Positions 43,092 to 52,034 of a stretch of DNA of 64,000 nt are shown in pieces. The stretch spans positions 38,134-102,133 of the forward strand of contig JAGQRH010000016.1 of NCBI GenBank assembly GCA_020425605.1. The letters run 5' to 3'. The stretch's first letter is position 1. Every line of letters begins with the position of its first letter. The position numbers and the translations under genes were made by a program. The notes under the pieces are model-generated. The model did no database searches and was not told the origin of the DNA. It was given only the letters and a program-made list of their open reading frames with translations. Origin of the DNA: Planctomycetota bacterium (GTDB lineage Bacteria > Planctomycetota > UBA8742 > UBA2392).

Positions 43092-44903
43092 CTATTTCAG
43101 TTCGTTTGCCTTCTCCACCAGCTTGACCAGCTCGTCGACCTTCTCGTCACGGAAGTCGAGCTGGATCAGGTTCAGGTCTTCCAGCACGGCCGAGAAGCTG
43201 CCCTGCTTGGCATAGAATCCCTTGGCCAGCAGCTCGGCGAACTCGGCCACGTCGCCGGCGAGGCGCAGGCTCTTGTCGGCTGTCTCCCAGGTGGCGGCGA
43301 TCTGCTGGGTGAAGACCTCCTGGCTGATTTCCCTGGGCAGGTCGCGCTCGTCCTCCTTGTAGCGGATGGTCGCGTTGGCCATGGCGCCGAACCCGTTCTG
43401 GTACAGCTTGACCTCGTAGAGCGCCGTCGCTGAGTGCCCGGCACTGATTTCGCCGCCGTCCACGGCGTCATTGCGGAAGTCTTCGTCCTTGATGTCGCGG
43501 TTGACATAGCCGATCAGACGATAGGACTTGACCACCAGCGGGTTGAACTCGACCTGGATTTTCACGTCGCGGCCGACGACCTCGAGCGCGCCTGTCAGGT
43601 TGTCGGCGAAGATGCGCTTGGCTTCGTCGATACTGTCCACGTAGGCGTAGTGCCCGTCGCCCTTGTCGCCGAGCTGTTCCATCAGGTTGTCGTTGTAGAC
43701 GCCCATGCCGAAGCCGACGGTGCTGAGGGTGATACCCCTGCGGCGGTTCTCAACGATCGTTTCGAGCAGGCCGTCTACGCGGGTCTTGCCGATGTTGGCC
43801 ACGCCGTCAGAGCAGAGGATCACGCGGTTGGTGTAGCCGTCTCTGAATGCGCTGCTGGCCATGCTGTAGCCTACGGCGAGCCCTTCCTGGGCGTTGGTGC
43901 TGCCTTCGGTCTGCAGCTTGTCGATGGCCGCGAGGATCTCGTCTTTCTGCCACGCGTCCTTGTGGGCCATGTACTCGTAGCCGCGGGTGCCGAAGACCGC
44001 GATGCCGACTTTGTCGCCCTCGCGGAGCTGTTCGACCAGCAGCTTCAGCCCGGCCTTCACCAGCGGCAGCCGCTCGGCGCTTTCCATGCTGCCGCTGACG
44101 TCGATCACAAAGGTCAGCACGGCCGGCTTGCGGTCGGCCTCGGGGATCTGCCGTGCCTGCACGCCGACGCGCAGCAGGTAGCAGTTGGCGAGGTCCTGGC
44201 CGTAGCGTGAGGGCGCGGCATCCATGGTGATGGCGAACGGGTCGCTGCTGGGCGCCGGGTATGCGTAGCTGAAATAGTTAATGAACTCCTCGGCGCGGAT
44301 GGCCGCTTCCGGCGGGAGCGTGCCTTTCACCAGATAGCCACGGGCAACGGCATAGCTGCCGGTGTCGTGCTCCAGCGCGAAGGTTGAAAGCTGGTCGTCC
44401 TCGGTGTCCACGAAAGGATTGGAGCCGTTGGCGTTGAAATTTCCCTCGGGAACAAGTTCAGGCTGTTCGGGCTCTTCAGCCGGAGTCGCGGCATAGAACG
44501 TCCCGGAGTTGAGGTTCACGCCACCAAGGGGACGATCTTTGGGGCCGTGAGTATCACCGGAGGCGCGCGTGCCCAAGCTGTAGCCATCCTGGCCGTCGCT
44601 CGGCATGGCCTGTGTCACCGCCGGCTCGGCATCGCCGACTTTGGCCGACTGCGGAGCCACTTTGTCGCCGCCAAATGTCGCAAGCGATGCCGAGACGACT
44701 ACGAAGCCAATCACAAGTGCGGCAGCCGCGGCCAGGCCGGTGCCCCAGGCACGCCATGCGGGACGGGGCCTGGCCAACGGCTGCTTGGGGGGGAGCGCTT
44801 CCGCGCCCGCTTTCGCGAGCGTCTGCGCGATGAGGTCCGGCGGGCTCTTGCCGCACAGCACTTCTTCAAGTGCTGCCTCGATAATGGGGTCATGCTCGTT
44901 CAT
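43092..44903 (-). CDS. VWA-domain membrane protein with N-terminal anchor (YfbK-like, first in ECF operon)
   Basis: The 603-residue protein has an N-terminal cytoplasmic region of about 55 residues (MNEHDPIIEAALEEVLCGKS), a membrane helix (about 58-80) and a linker. The same conserved module as its paralogue follows: NPFVDTEDDQLSTFALEHDT, VWA MIDAS DVSGSM with STNAQEG and CSDGVAN, then a YfbK-like C terminus. The N terminus occupies the place of an anti-sigma domain but lacks the HxxxCxxC zinc motif. ATG 44903 is preceded by GAGGA. Its position next to the ECF sigma gene suggests a signal-sensing partner (inference). Confidence 0.87.
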   Translation of the reverse strand: MNEHDPIIEAALEEVLCGKSPPDLIAQTLAKAGAEALPPKQPLARPRPAWRAWGTGLAAAAALVIGFVVVSASLATFGGDKVAPQSAKVGDAEPAVTQAMPSDGQDGYSLGTRASGDTHGPKDRPLGGVNLNSGTFYAATPAEEPEQPELVPEGNFNANGSNPFVDTEDDQLSTFALEHDTGSYAVARGYLVKGTLPPEAAIRAEEFINYFSYAYPAPSSDPFAITMDAAPSRYGQDLANCYLLRVGVQARQIPEADRKPAVLTFVIDVSGSMESAERLPLVKAGLKLLVEQLREGDKVGIAVFGTRGYEYMAHKDAWQKDEILAAIDKLQTEGSTNAQEGLAVGYSMASSAFRDGYTNRVILCSDGVANIGKTRVDGLLETIVENRRRGITLSTVGFGMGVYNDNLMEQLGDKGDGHYAYVDSIDEAKRIFADNLTGALEVVGRDVKIQVEFNPLVVKSYRLIGYVNRDIKDEDFRNDAVDGGEISAGHSATALYEVKLYQNGFGAMANATIRYKEDERDLPREISQEVFTQQIAATWETADKSLRLAGDVAEFAELLAKGFYAKQGSFSAVLEDLNLIQLDFRDEKVDELVKLVEKANELK

Positions 44904-44987
44904 CGTTCTTTCCTCGGAGCCGGGTGTGTGGCGTGTCGGGCTTCGCTCTCGCTCAGCCCCACCGACAGGATTGTCGGTGCCACCCAA

Positions 44988-45503
44988 CTACTTGACCCTC
45001 AGCTCCATGCACTTTCGAAGGCGTGCCTTGGTCCTTCGTAAGAGTGTCTTGATCCCGTCGTCGGTCATGCCCAGCGCTTCGGCAATCTCGACGCGTTGCT
45101 TGCCTTCCTTGTATTGCAGGTCCAGCGCCTGCTTTGGCTTTTCGTCCAGCTGCTTGAGGCATTCCCTCAGCGCATTCGCCAGCGCCTCGCCGTCTCCTTC
45201 GCCTGCCAGCTCAACCCAGTCGGCCTCGATGTGTTCCAGCTCGGCCACAGCGACCATCTTTCCGTCCTTGCGCCGCGCCTTCAGCAGCAGGTTCTTCGCC
45301 ACGATCCGCAGGTAGGCGACCGTCTGACCCCGGCTACGCTGCTCGAACGGCTTGCGGTACACGGCCAGAAACACTTCCTGCGTCAGGTCGTCCGCCAGCG
45401 ACGCATCGGCCCCCAGTGCGCGCAGGTAGCGCCACACGCCCGCCTGGTGCTCACGCATCAGGGCTGCAAGGTCGAGCTCTTGGTCGGCCGTCGTCATCGG
45501 CAT
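44988..45503 (-). CDS. ECF-type RNA polymerase sigma factor
   Basis: The 171-residue protein has sigma region 2 (LADDLTQEVFLAVYRK, ...TVAYLRIVAKNLLLKARRKD) and region 4 (ALDLQYKEGKQRVEIAEALG, IKTLLRRTKARLRK). The DDLTQEVFL motif is diagnostic of ECF factors. Its promoter specificity is unknown. An alternative start is ATG 45497. It leads the operon of two VWA proteins, a combination where the VWA proteins could modulate sigma activity. Confidence 0.9.
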   Translation of the reverse strand: MPMTTADQELDLAALMREHQAGVWRYLRALGADASLADDLTQEVFLAVYRKPFEQRSRGQTVAYLRIVAKNLLLKARRKDGKMVAVAELEHIEADWVELAGEGDGEALANALRECLKQLDEKPKQALDLQYKEGKQRVEIAEALGMTDDGIKTLLRRTKARLRKCMELRVK

Positions 45504-45584
45504 CGATCATAGAGTCCCGGCGGGTTCGGGATGGGTTCAGGAATTCACGGATTTCGCTGCCAGGCTCGGAAAGCGCCCCAATGC

Positions 45585-45616
45585 GAACAGGGACCCGGTG
45601 CTCCGGGCCCCTGTTC
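45585..45616 (-). terminator. Hairpin after the 45635-47242 gene
   Basis: GAACAGGG and CCCGG (45585-45598) pair with 45603-45616 across one mismatch, with a TGCT loop. It follows the lipoprotein gene on the minus strand. The T-tract is poor. Confidence 0.6.
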
Positions 45617-45634
45617 TACCGTTTGGTTTGCTGC

Positions 45635-47242
45635 CTACTGCACGTTTACGGTGATGCTCTTCTTCGTGGTGTGAATCGCGTAGAAGCCCCACTGCGCCCA
45701 CCAGCCGCCGGCCTTCTGGCAGACAACGCCGGTGTGCGTTGCGGTCGTTGAGCCCTTGCTGACGCCTTCCAGCCTGTCGCCGGTCGGGTTGTAGTTCAGT
45801 GCGCCGGAACCGACGGCCACGCCTTCAAAGCCGCCGACCGGGCTGCCCAGGCCGATGCCGATCCAGTTCAGGATCGCGGCGGTGGTGCCGTACGGCAGGT
45901 TCAGCAGGTTGCCGACGATGCCCGCGACGTCGAAGCGGTACTGGCTCATGTCCAGCTCGAAGTTGGGGATGCTGAACACGGTGTAGCTCTGGCCCGGCAC
46001 CACGCTGGTCGAAATGTAGCCGTTCTGGGCGAGCCAGCTGTTGATCCAGCCCGGAACCATCGAGGCAATCTGCTGGATGTGCGGGATGTAGCTGGTGAAC
46101 CACTGGTGGATTGACATCTGGCTGGTCACCAGCGACGAGGCCTGCAACACCCACTGCGACAGGTACTGGGTGAACATCGCCTGGTTGAAGGCATCCTGCG
46201 TCTCGAAACGCCCGATGGCGCGGACGTCAGCCGAGCCGCCCAGGGGCACATTCAGCGACGCATACGGGCTGGTGATCTGCACCAGGTCGCATGGAATCAT
46301 GGTGTTGATCAGGTCCTGAGACGTAACCAGCGTGGCGGAGAGGCCCGTAGCCCAGGTGGCCACGTTCTGTGCGGTTGTGCCGATCACGGGCACGGTGCTC
46401 AGCTGGGTGCCGACCCATGCGATCAGGTTCAGGGCGCCGCGAATCTCACCAATCAGGAGGCTGGCGAAGTCGGCCTTCAGCAGGGCGGATTCAATGAGCG
46501 CACGGCCGATGCTGCTGAGCGGGCTGGCCTGGCTGCCGCTGCCGTTGAGCGTCACTCCGCCCGCGGCGGCAATCAGGTCGAGCACGCCGGTGTTGTCCAG
46601 CATCTGCTCAGCCATCGCGAGTTCGGCGTCGCTGAGGTTGTCGTTGTAGAAGGCTACGCTGGCGAGCAACGTGACCTGCTGGTTCAGGGCCGCGCGGACG
46701 GTGGCGGCCTGCGCTGCCGGCATGTAGCTGTCGTTCTCAAGCGCGTCCACAGTCTCGATCGCGAGTTCGGTGAAACGGGACAGGCCCTGGCCTAGCGCGG
46801 CGTCGAAGTTCGTGCGCGTGTAGGGCAGCGTGGTATCGAAGCCGGTGACCGTGAGAAGCTGGGGATGCGTGTCGCGGGTCACGCCGTCGATGTCGACCAG
46901 CGAAAGCTCAACGTTCGGGTCAACGGCGGTGGAGAGTGCCGGCACCATGACGTAGGCCTTGCCTTCTCCGACGTGCATGGCCGGAATAACCACTTCAGTC
47001 GTGCCGGCGGTGAACCGCACGAACACGCCCTGATCAATCTTTCCCTTGCTGCCCGAGATCTCGATGGCGAGCATGTCGCCGGGGCTGGCAGTCGAAAGCG
47101 ACAGCGTTCCCGAAGCAAAAGTCACATACTTGGGGTTGGAGACGTCGTTGTCACCGCCCGACTGACAAGCTGAGCTGAGCCCGGCCAGGATGATGGTCGC
47201 CATGATGGCCAACCGCTTTACTGCCGCACCTTGAGTCTGCAT
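45635..47242 (-). CDS. Lipoprotein of unknown function
   Basis: The 535-residue protein has a lipoprotein signal (IILAGLSSACQSG). The N-terminal beta domain (YVTFASGTLSLSTASPGDML...VVIPAMHVGEGKAYVMVPAL) looks like an IPT/TIG-type Ig fold. A long mostly helical middle (FTELAIETVDALENDSYMPA) and a beta C-terminal part follow. No catalytic motif or named family. ATG 47242 follows GGGGATA; a later Met within the signal is possible. Divergent from the next lipoprotein gene. Confidence 0.7.
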   Translation of the reverse strand: MQTQGAAVKRLAIMATIILAGLSSACQSGGDNDVSNPKYVTFASGTLSLSTASPGDMLAIEISGSKGKIDQGVFVRFTAGTTEVVIPAMHVGEGKAYVMVPALSTAVDPNVELSLVDIDGVTRDTHPQLLTVTGFDTTLPYTRTNFDAALGQGLSRFTELAIETVDALENDSYMPAAQAATVRAALNQQVTLLASVAFYNDNLSDAELAMAEQMLDNTGVLDLIAAAGGVTLNGSGSQASPLSSIGRALIESALLKADFASLLIGEIRGALNLIAWVGTQLSTVPVIGTTAQNVATWATGLSATLVTSQDLINTMIPCDLVQITSPYASLNVPLGGSADVRAIGRFETQDAFNQAMFTQYLSQWVLQASSLVTSQMSIHQWFTSYIPHIQQIASMVPGWINSWLAQNGYISTSVVPGQSYTVFSIPNFELDMSQYRFDVAGIVGNLLNLPYGTTAAILNWIGIGLGSPVGGFEGVAVGSGALNYNPTGDRLEGVSKGSTTATHTGVVCQKAGGWWAQWGFYAIHTTKKSITVNVQ

Positions 47243-47496
47243 ATGCGATATCCCCACGTCTTGGGTCCCTTGGAATGCCCCCTCCGCAAGGGGCGTGAAG
47301 TCTGAGAAGGGCGTGAGAGTAGGGATGGCGATTTGGACTTCAAGCAGTTTTGGTGATTTACGGAGAAAAAGTTGTGACAAGACCGTGATAATAAGGCTGT
47401 GCGTTATGTGCAGGCGTTTGAACTCCGCTTGCTTCAAGGTCTTACAAAGAAGACAATAGAAACACTGGAGAGTGGCAACCCCTGATGGGAGTGTCT
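47243..47496. other. Divergent intergenic region
   Basis: This 254-base region is visibly more AT-rich near 47335-47480 than its surroundings and should hold both promoters. I could not pick a convincing promoter pair or operator. Confidence 0.4.
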
Positions 47497-48237
47497 ATGA
47501 AGCTTCGCCCTCTTCCCCTGCTTCACTCAGTGCTGATTGCACTGCTGCTTGGTGCTTGCTCGGCGCCGCAGACTGTTGAGCGCCAGGAACGCATTTCCCC
47601 GCCGTACCAGGTGATGGTTCGCGCGTTGGGCCCGGCGAGTGTGTCCGATGATGGCTTTGATGCCCGCTTCGAATTTGAAGTCGTCAGCCCGTTGGACCTC
47701 CACCGCAACTCACTGGTTCAGGAACTGAAGCAGACCATCACCTTCGAGTACGAAGACGGCAGCACGCGCGAACGCCAGCTGACGCTGGTCGAGGCATTCC
47801 GTTTGCGCCTTGAGTACGTCGATGCCGCAAGGCAGTACCACTATCGCATCTACGCGGGCCAGAGCGACCGGCACTCCATGCGCGGAATGAACGACCTGCC
47901 TGACGACGTCACGGCCGTGCGCATAAGCAGACGTGTGTTTGCATACGTTGCCAACGTCGTGGGTGCGGACTTCACGGATGCAGGCTTCGCACACCTGCCA
48001 AGGAACGAAGACGGCACCGTGGTCTCGGAGATCCCTGAGAAATTCAATTCCAACTACCAGTCGAAGCACGTCACGCGCGGCTCGGTGGCGAACAGCGGCG
48101 ATTCGCTAGGGCTGACCTACCGGATTAACTACCGGCTGGTGCGGAACAGCGGCGACGGCCCGCAGTTCGTGGTGGATCGCGGCGGAGGCTACGGCGTCGT
48201 TGAAGCGCCGGCGGTGGTCTGGGTGCCCGACAACTAG
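47497..48237 (+). CDS. Lipoprotein of unknown function
   Basis: The 246-residue protein has a lipoprotein signal (LIALLLGACS). The mature part begins with disordered residues, then a beta domain (FDARFEFEVVSPLDL, ITFEYEDGSTRERQLTLVEA). A helix-poor C-terminal half follows (LGLTYRINYRLVRNSGDGPQ). No family is recognised. ATG 47497 follows GGGAG; an upstream in-frame ATG at 47485 is less likely. Confidence 0.7.
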   Translation: MKLRPLPLLHSVLIALLLGACSAPQTVERQERISPPYQVMVRALGPASVSDDGFDARFEFEVVSPLDLHRNSLVQELKQTITFEYEDGSTRERQLTLVEAFRLRLEYVDAARQYHYRIYAGQSDRHSMRGMNDLPDDVTAVRISRRVFAYVANVVGADFTDAGFAHLPRNEDGTVVSEIPEKFNSNYQSKHVTRGSVANSGDSLGLTYRINYRLVRNSGDGPQFVVDRGGGYGVVEAPAVVWVPDN

Positions 48238-48254
48238 CCGTGGAAAAACGAACC

Positions 48255-48277
48255 AACCCCGCCCGATAGGCGGGGTT
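48255..48277. terminator. Bidirectional terminator
   Basis: AACCCCGCC (48255-48263) pairs with GGCGGGGTT (48269-48277) around CGATA, between convergent genes. Confidence 0.75.
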
Positions 48278-48294
48278 GCTCTATTCCGTGATTG

Positions 48295-49008
48295 CTAGGC
48301 CGCCTGGTTGTAGAAGCCGCTGAGGGCGACTTCGCTCTCCTCATCGAGGGCTTCAAACGCCAGGCCGATCGTTCGCCCACTCAGAGAGCGGTGCCGCTCA
48401 ACAAAGGCCAGACGTGCGGTAAGCTGGATGACCTTGCCTTCTTCAACGGTGAACGAGGCGTGCGCCGTGCTTTTGCCGACTTCGTTCTCGATGGCCTGCA
48501 GTTGCTCGGGGGCGAGCTTGCAATCCGTGGCATCGATGGCGACGCCGCGGCTGCTGAGGTCGATGGTCTTGGTCTTCAGGCTGACTCCGCCGATCTCAAG
48601 CTCGCACGGCAGATCAACATGGACGCGCGGCGCTGTGCGTCGCTGCGACTGGCGGAACATGTTATTGAGGGCGTTCTGGACGGCTTCCTTCACGCTGCGC
48701 CCGCGGATCGGGCGATGAAACTTGGCGGAAATCTGGATGTCCTTCAGGCGTCGCTCGTAGTCCGGCCGGGTAAGCGCGACGACCGGCAGCCCCGGCAGCA
48801 TCTCGTTGGCAAATGCGCCTACGGCGAGGTTGTCATCCACGATCGTTCCGTAGTCCATGACCAGCACATCGAACAGCCCGGTGCTGAGTTTCGCCTCGGC
48901 ATCTGCGCGGCTGACTGCAATGCTGACAGCGTGCCCGACGCCGCGAAGCAGGCTGCGGACGAGATAGGCGGATTCCTCAAAGAGGTCCGTGATGAGCACA
49001 TTGGCCAT
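48295..49008 (-). CDS. Receiver-PilZ protein with degenerate phosphorylation site
   Basis: The 237-residue protein has a receiver-like domain (1-115) and a PilZ domain (about 120-230). The receiver keeps an Asp at the phospho-acceptor strand (FDVLVMDYGTI) and a Thr (VVALTRP), but the conserved Lys-Pro reads HRP, so it may not be phosphorylated normally. PilZ motifs QRRTAPRVHVDLPC and DLSSRGVAI match the RxxxR and (D/N)xSxxG sites that bind cyclic di-GMP. ATG 49008 is preceded by CAGGAG. It would act as a c-di-GMP effector, perhaps in motility or surface behaviour. Confidence 0.83.
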   Translation of the reverse strand: MANVLITDLFEESAYLVRSLLRGVGHAVSIAVSRADAEAKLSTGLFDVLVMDYGTIVDDNLAVGAFANEMLPGLPVVALTRPDYERRLKDIQISAKFHRPIRGRSVKEAVQNALNNMFRQSQRRTAPRVHVDLPCELEIGGVSLKTKTIDLSSRGVAIDATDCKLAPEQLQAIENEVGKSTAHASFTVEEGKVIQLTARLAFVERHRSLSGRTIGLAFEALDEESEVALSGFYNQAA

Positions 49009-49109
49009 GACTGACTCCTGCTGTGTTTCGAGTGAAGATACGGTGCCGTTGGCACAGTCAGATAATCGGCGCAATGTGTGCAACTCTTTGGCTTTTTCGC
49101 ACGCGCGTT

Positions 49110-49147
49110 AAAAGAAACTGGGCCCGAGAGCAAGCGCCCCCGGGCCC
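49110..49147 (-). terminator. Intrinsic terminator of valS
   Basis: On the minus strand GGGCCCG pairs with CGGGCCC around a 14-base loop and is followed by a T-rich stretch (TTTCTTTT). It lies just after the valS stop. Confidence 0.75.
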
Positions 49148-49160
49148 ATCGAGTCAGGCT

Positions 49161-51908
49161 CTACTTGGCTTGTGCCTTCACTTCATCGATGTGCTTCTCA
49201 ACCCGTTCAAGCTCGGCCACCAGCTCGGACAACCGGTCGCGATCTCGCTGGACCACGTCCTTGGGCGCGCGCTCGATGTAGTTCAGGTTCTCGAGCTTGC
49301 GCTTAAGCTTGCTCACGCCCTCGTTCAGCTTGGCCTGGTTGGCCTCGAGCCGCAGCAATTCCATCTTGAAGTCGATCAGTCCTTCGAGGTCCACGTACAC
49401 CTCGTTGCCGCCGCCGAGAACCACCGTGGCACTGGCTTTCGGCTTCTTCGCCCCGACTGCTACTTCGAAGCCGGACATGTTGAGCAACTTGCTCACCGTG
49501 TCGCGCTCGGCCTCGGCCAGCAGATCGAGCGTGTTCTTGTCAGCCACGTTCAGCGCCGCGCTGATCGGAGTCTTCGGGTCCAGGTTGTGCTCGGCGCGGA
49601 TGTTGCGCAGCGCGCGCGTCACTTCCTGCATGAATCCGAAGCGCTTGCGCTCAGGCACGTAGAGGCGCTCTTTGCTGGCTTTCGGCCACGCCGCGATTGC
49701 GAGTGCAAGCTCCGGCGTGTCCCCGCGCAAGGCCGCCGACAGCGGACGCAGGTTCTGCCAGATCTCCTCCGTAATAAACGGCACGAACGGATGCAGCATC
49801 TTCAGAATGCCGTCAAGCACGCGCACCAGCGTGCTCTGCGCTCGCAGGCGTGAGCGCTCGCCGCCCTTGCCGTCGTAGAGTCGCGGCTTGACCACTTCGA
49901 GGTACCAGTCGCAGAAGTCATCCCACACGAAGTGATACAGCGCCTGGGCGGCTTCGTTGAACTTGTAGCGCTCAAGCGCGTCCGTCACGTCCACAATCGT
50001 GTTCGTGAGGCAGCCTTCGATGTAGCAATCCTCAAGCTCCACCACCTGGCCTTCGTTCAGCCCGGCCCGCTCAGATTCCGACAGCTTGCCAATCGCTTCT
50101 TCGAAGTCGGTCAGGTTGGTCAGCGCGAAACGCGCGGCATTCCACAACTTGTTGCAGAAGTTGCGGCCCATCTCGAACTTGCTCTCGGCCAGCTTGATGT
50201 CCTGACCTTCGCTGGTGAGCATGGGCAGAGTCAGGCGCACTGCGTCCACGCCCCACTGCTCGGCCATATCGAGCGGGTCGATGCCGTTGTTGAGCGACTT
50301 GCTCATGCGACGGCCTTGCCCGTCGAGCACAGTCGCGTGGATGTACACCGTGCTGAACGGCTTCTCGCCCATGAACTCGTAGCTGGCCATCACCATGCGC
50401 GCGACCCAGAGGTAGATGATGTCGCGAGCCGTGCTGAGGAAATGGGTCGGGTAGAAATAGCCCAGGTCGGCCGTCTTCTCCGGCCAGCCCAGTGTGCTGA
50501 ACGGCCACAGCCACGAGCTTGCCCAGGTGTCGAGCACGTCATCGTCGCGGCGCACCAGCGGCTTGCCCGATGTCGGGTGAGTCGCCCCCTCGGCCGGGTC
50601 TTCCTTCAGAGCCACGGCGTTGCCGTCGGCGTCGTACCACACAGGAATGCGGTGCCCCCACCAGAGCTGGCGTGAAATGCACCAGTCGCGCACATTCTCG
50701 AGCCAGCTCAGGTACACGCGCTCCCAGCGCTCGGGCACGAAAGTGATTTCGCGTTTGCCCTCGGCGTTCGGCTTGACGGCCGCGATTGCCGGCTGCGCGA
50801 GCTCCTTCATCTTAACGAACCACTGCTCGCTGAGCAGCGGCTCCACCGGCGTCTTGCTGCGGTCGCTGTGGGGCACGTTGTTGGTGTAGTCTTCCACGCG
50901 CTCCAGCAGGCCGAGATCGTCCAGTTCTTCCACCAGCTGCTTGCGCGCCTTCAGACGCTCGATGCCCTGGTACTTTCCAGCCTGGTCATTCAGCGTGCCG
51001 TCCTTATTCAGCACGTTGATCATGGGCAGGTCGTGGCGCTGGCCGCGTTCGTAGTCGTTGAAGTCGTGCCCGGGCGTCACTTTGACGGCGCCCGTTCCGA
51101 ATTCCGGGTTTACGGTTTCGTCTGCGATCACGGGAATTTCGCGCCCCAGGATCGGCAGAATCAGTGTCTTACCCACCAGGTTGCTGTAGCGGTCGTCTTC
51201 GCCGTTCACGGCCACGGCCGTATCACCGAACAGGGTTTCCGGACGCGTGGTTGCCACCACCACGAACTTTTCCGGCTGGTCCTTGATCTGGTAGCGGATG
51301 TACCAGAGGTGGCCGCGGGTTTCTGTGGTTTCGATCTCGTCGTCGCTGATCGCGGTCTGGAGCTTGCAGTCCCAGTTGATCATGCGGTAGCCGCGGTAAA
51401 CGAGCCCCTTTTCCCACAGCTTCACGAACGAGTCGCGCACGGCACGGGTAAGGCCTTCGTCCATGGTGAAGCGGGTGCGTGACCAGTCGCAGGATGCGCC
51501 GAGCTTGCGCAGTTGGTTGAGGATGCGGTTGCCGTACTCATCCTTCCACTTCCAGACTTCCTCGAGGAACTTTTCACGCCCGAGCTCGTTGCGGGTGGTC
51601 TTCTGCTCAGCGAACAACTTTTTCTCGACCACGGCCTGGGTAGCGATGCCGGCGTGATCCGTGCCCGGCAGCCAGAGCACGCAGAACCCCTGCATGCGCT
51701 TGAAGCGCGCCACGGCGTCCTGCAGCGTGTTGTTTAGCGCATGCCCCATGTGCAGCGCGCCCGTCACGTTGGGCGGCGGGATCATGATGGTGAAGGGCTT
51801 CTTGCGAATATCGCGCACGGCCTTGAAAAGGTCGTGCGAAGTCCAGAATTCGTACCACTTGGTTTCAATGGTTCCAGGCTGGAACCGCGGGGGCATCTCT
51901 GCCGGCAT
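49161..51908 (-). CDS. valS: Valyl-tRNA synthetase
   Basis: The 915-residue protein is a complete class I synthetase that charges tRNA-Val. Visible are the HIGH motif in PPNVTGALHMGHALN, the editing domain (VTPGHDFNDYERGQRHDLPM), the KMSKS motif as RRMSKSLNNGI, and a C-terminal coiled coil (about 860-910, LRLEANQAKLNEGVSKLKRK). Length matches bacterial ValRS. AAGGAGA precedes ATG 51908. It is an essential gene and a useful chromosome marker. Confidence 0.97.
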   Translation of the reverse strand: MPAEMPPRFQPGTIETKWYEFWTSHDLFKAVRDIRKKPFTIMIPPPNVTGALHMGHALNNTLQDAVARFKRMQGFCVLWLPGTDHAGIATQAVVEKKLFAEQKTTRNELGREKFLEEVWKWKDEYGNRILNQLRKLGASCDWSRTRFTMDEGLTRAVRDSFVKLWEKGLVYRGYRMINWDCKLQTAISDDEIETTETRGHLWYIRYQIKDQPEKFVVVATTRPETLFGDTAVAVNGEDDRYSNLVGKTLILPILGREIPVIADETVNPEFGTGAVKVTPGHDFNDYERGQRHDLPMINVLNKDGTLNDQAGKYQGIERLKARKQLVEELDDLGLLERVEDYTNNVPHSDRSKTPVEPLLSEQWFVKMKELAQPAIAAVKPNAEGKREITFVPERWERVYLSWLENVRDWCISRQLWWGHRIPVWYDADGNAVALKEDPAEGATHPTSGKPLVRRDDDVLDTWASSWLWPFSTLGWPEKTADLGYFYPTHFLSTARDIIYLWVARMVMASYEFMGEKPFSTVYIHATVLDGQGRRMSKSLNNGIDPLDMAEQWGVDAVRLTLPMLTSEGQDIKLAESKFEMGRNFCNKLWNAARFALTNLTDFEEAIGKLSESERAGLNEGQVVELEDCYIEGCLTNTIVDVTDALERYKFNEAAQALYHFVWDDFCDWYLEVVKPRLYDGKGGERSRLRAQSTLVRVLDGILKMLHPFVPFITEEIWQNLRPLSAALRGDTPELALAIAAWPKASKERLYVPERKRFGFMQEVTRALRNIRAEHNLDPKTPISAALNVADKNTLDLLAEAERDTVSKLLNMSGFEVAVGAKKPKASATVVLGGGNEVYVDLEGLIDFKMELLRLEANQAKLNEGVSKLKRKLENLNYIERAPKDVVQRDRDRLSELVAELERVEKHIDEVKAQAK

Positions 51909-52034
51909 GGTTGTCTCCTTGCCCCATGTCGCGGGGCGGCCGCCTTGCCAACAAAGTGAGTGCCCCCGTGCGGGCGACACCCGGCAAAGCGTGCGGAATG
52001 ATAACGACAAGCGGTTGCAGGGGAAGGGCGTGGC

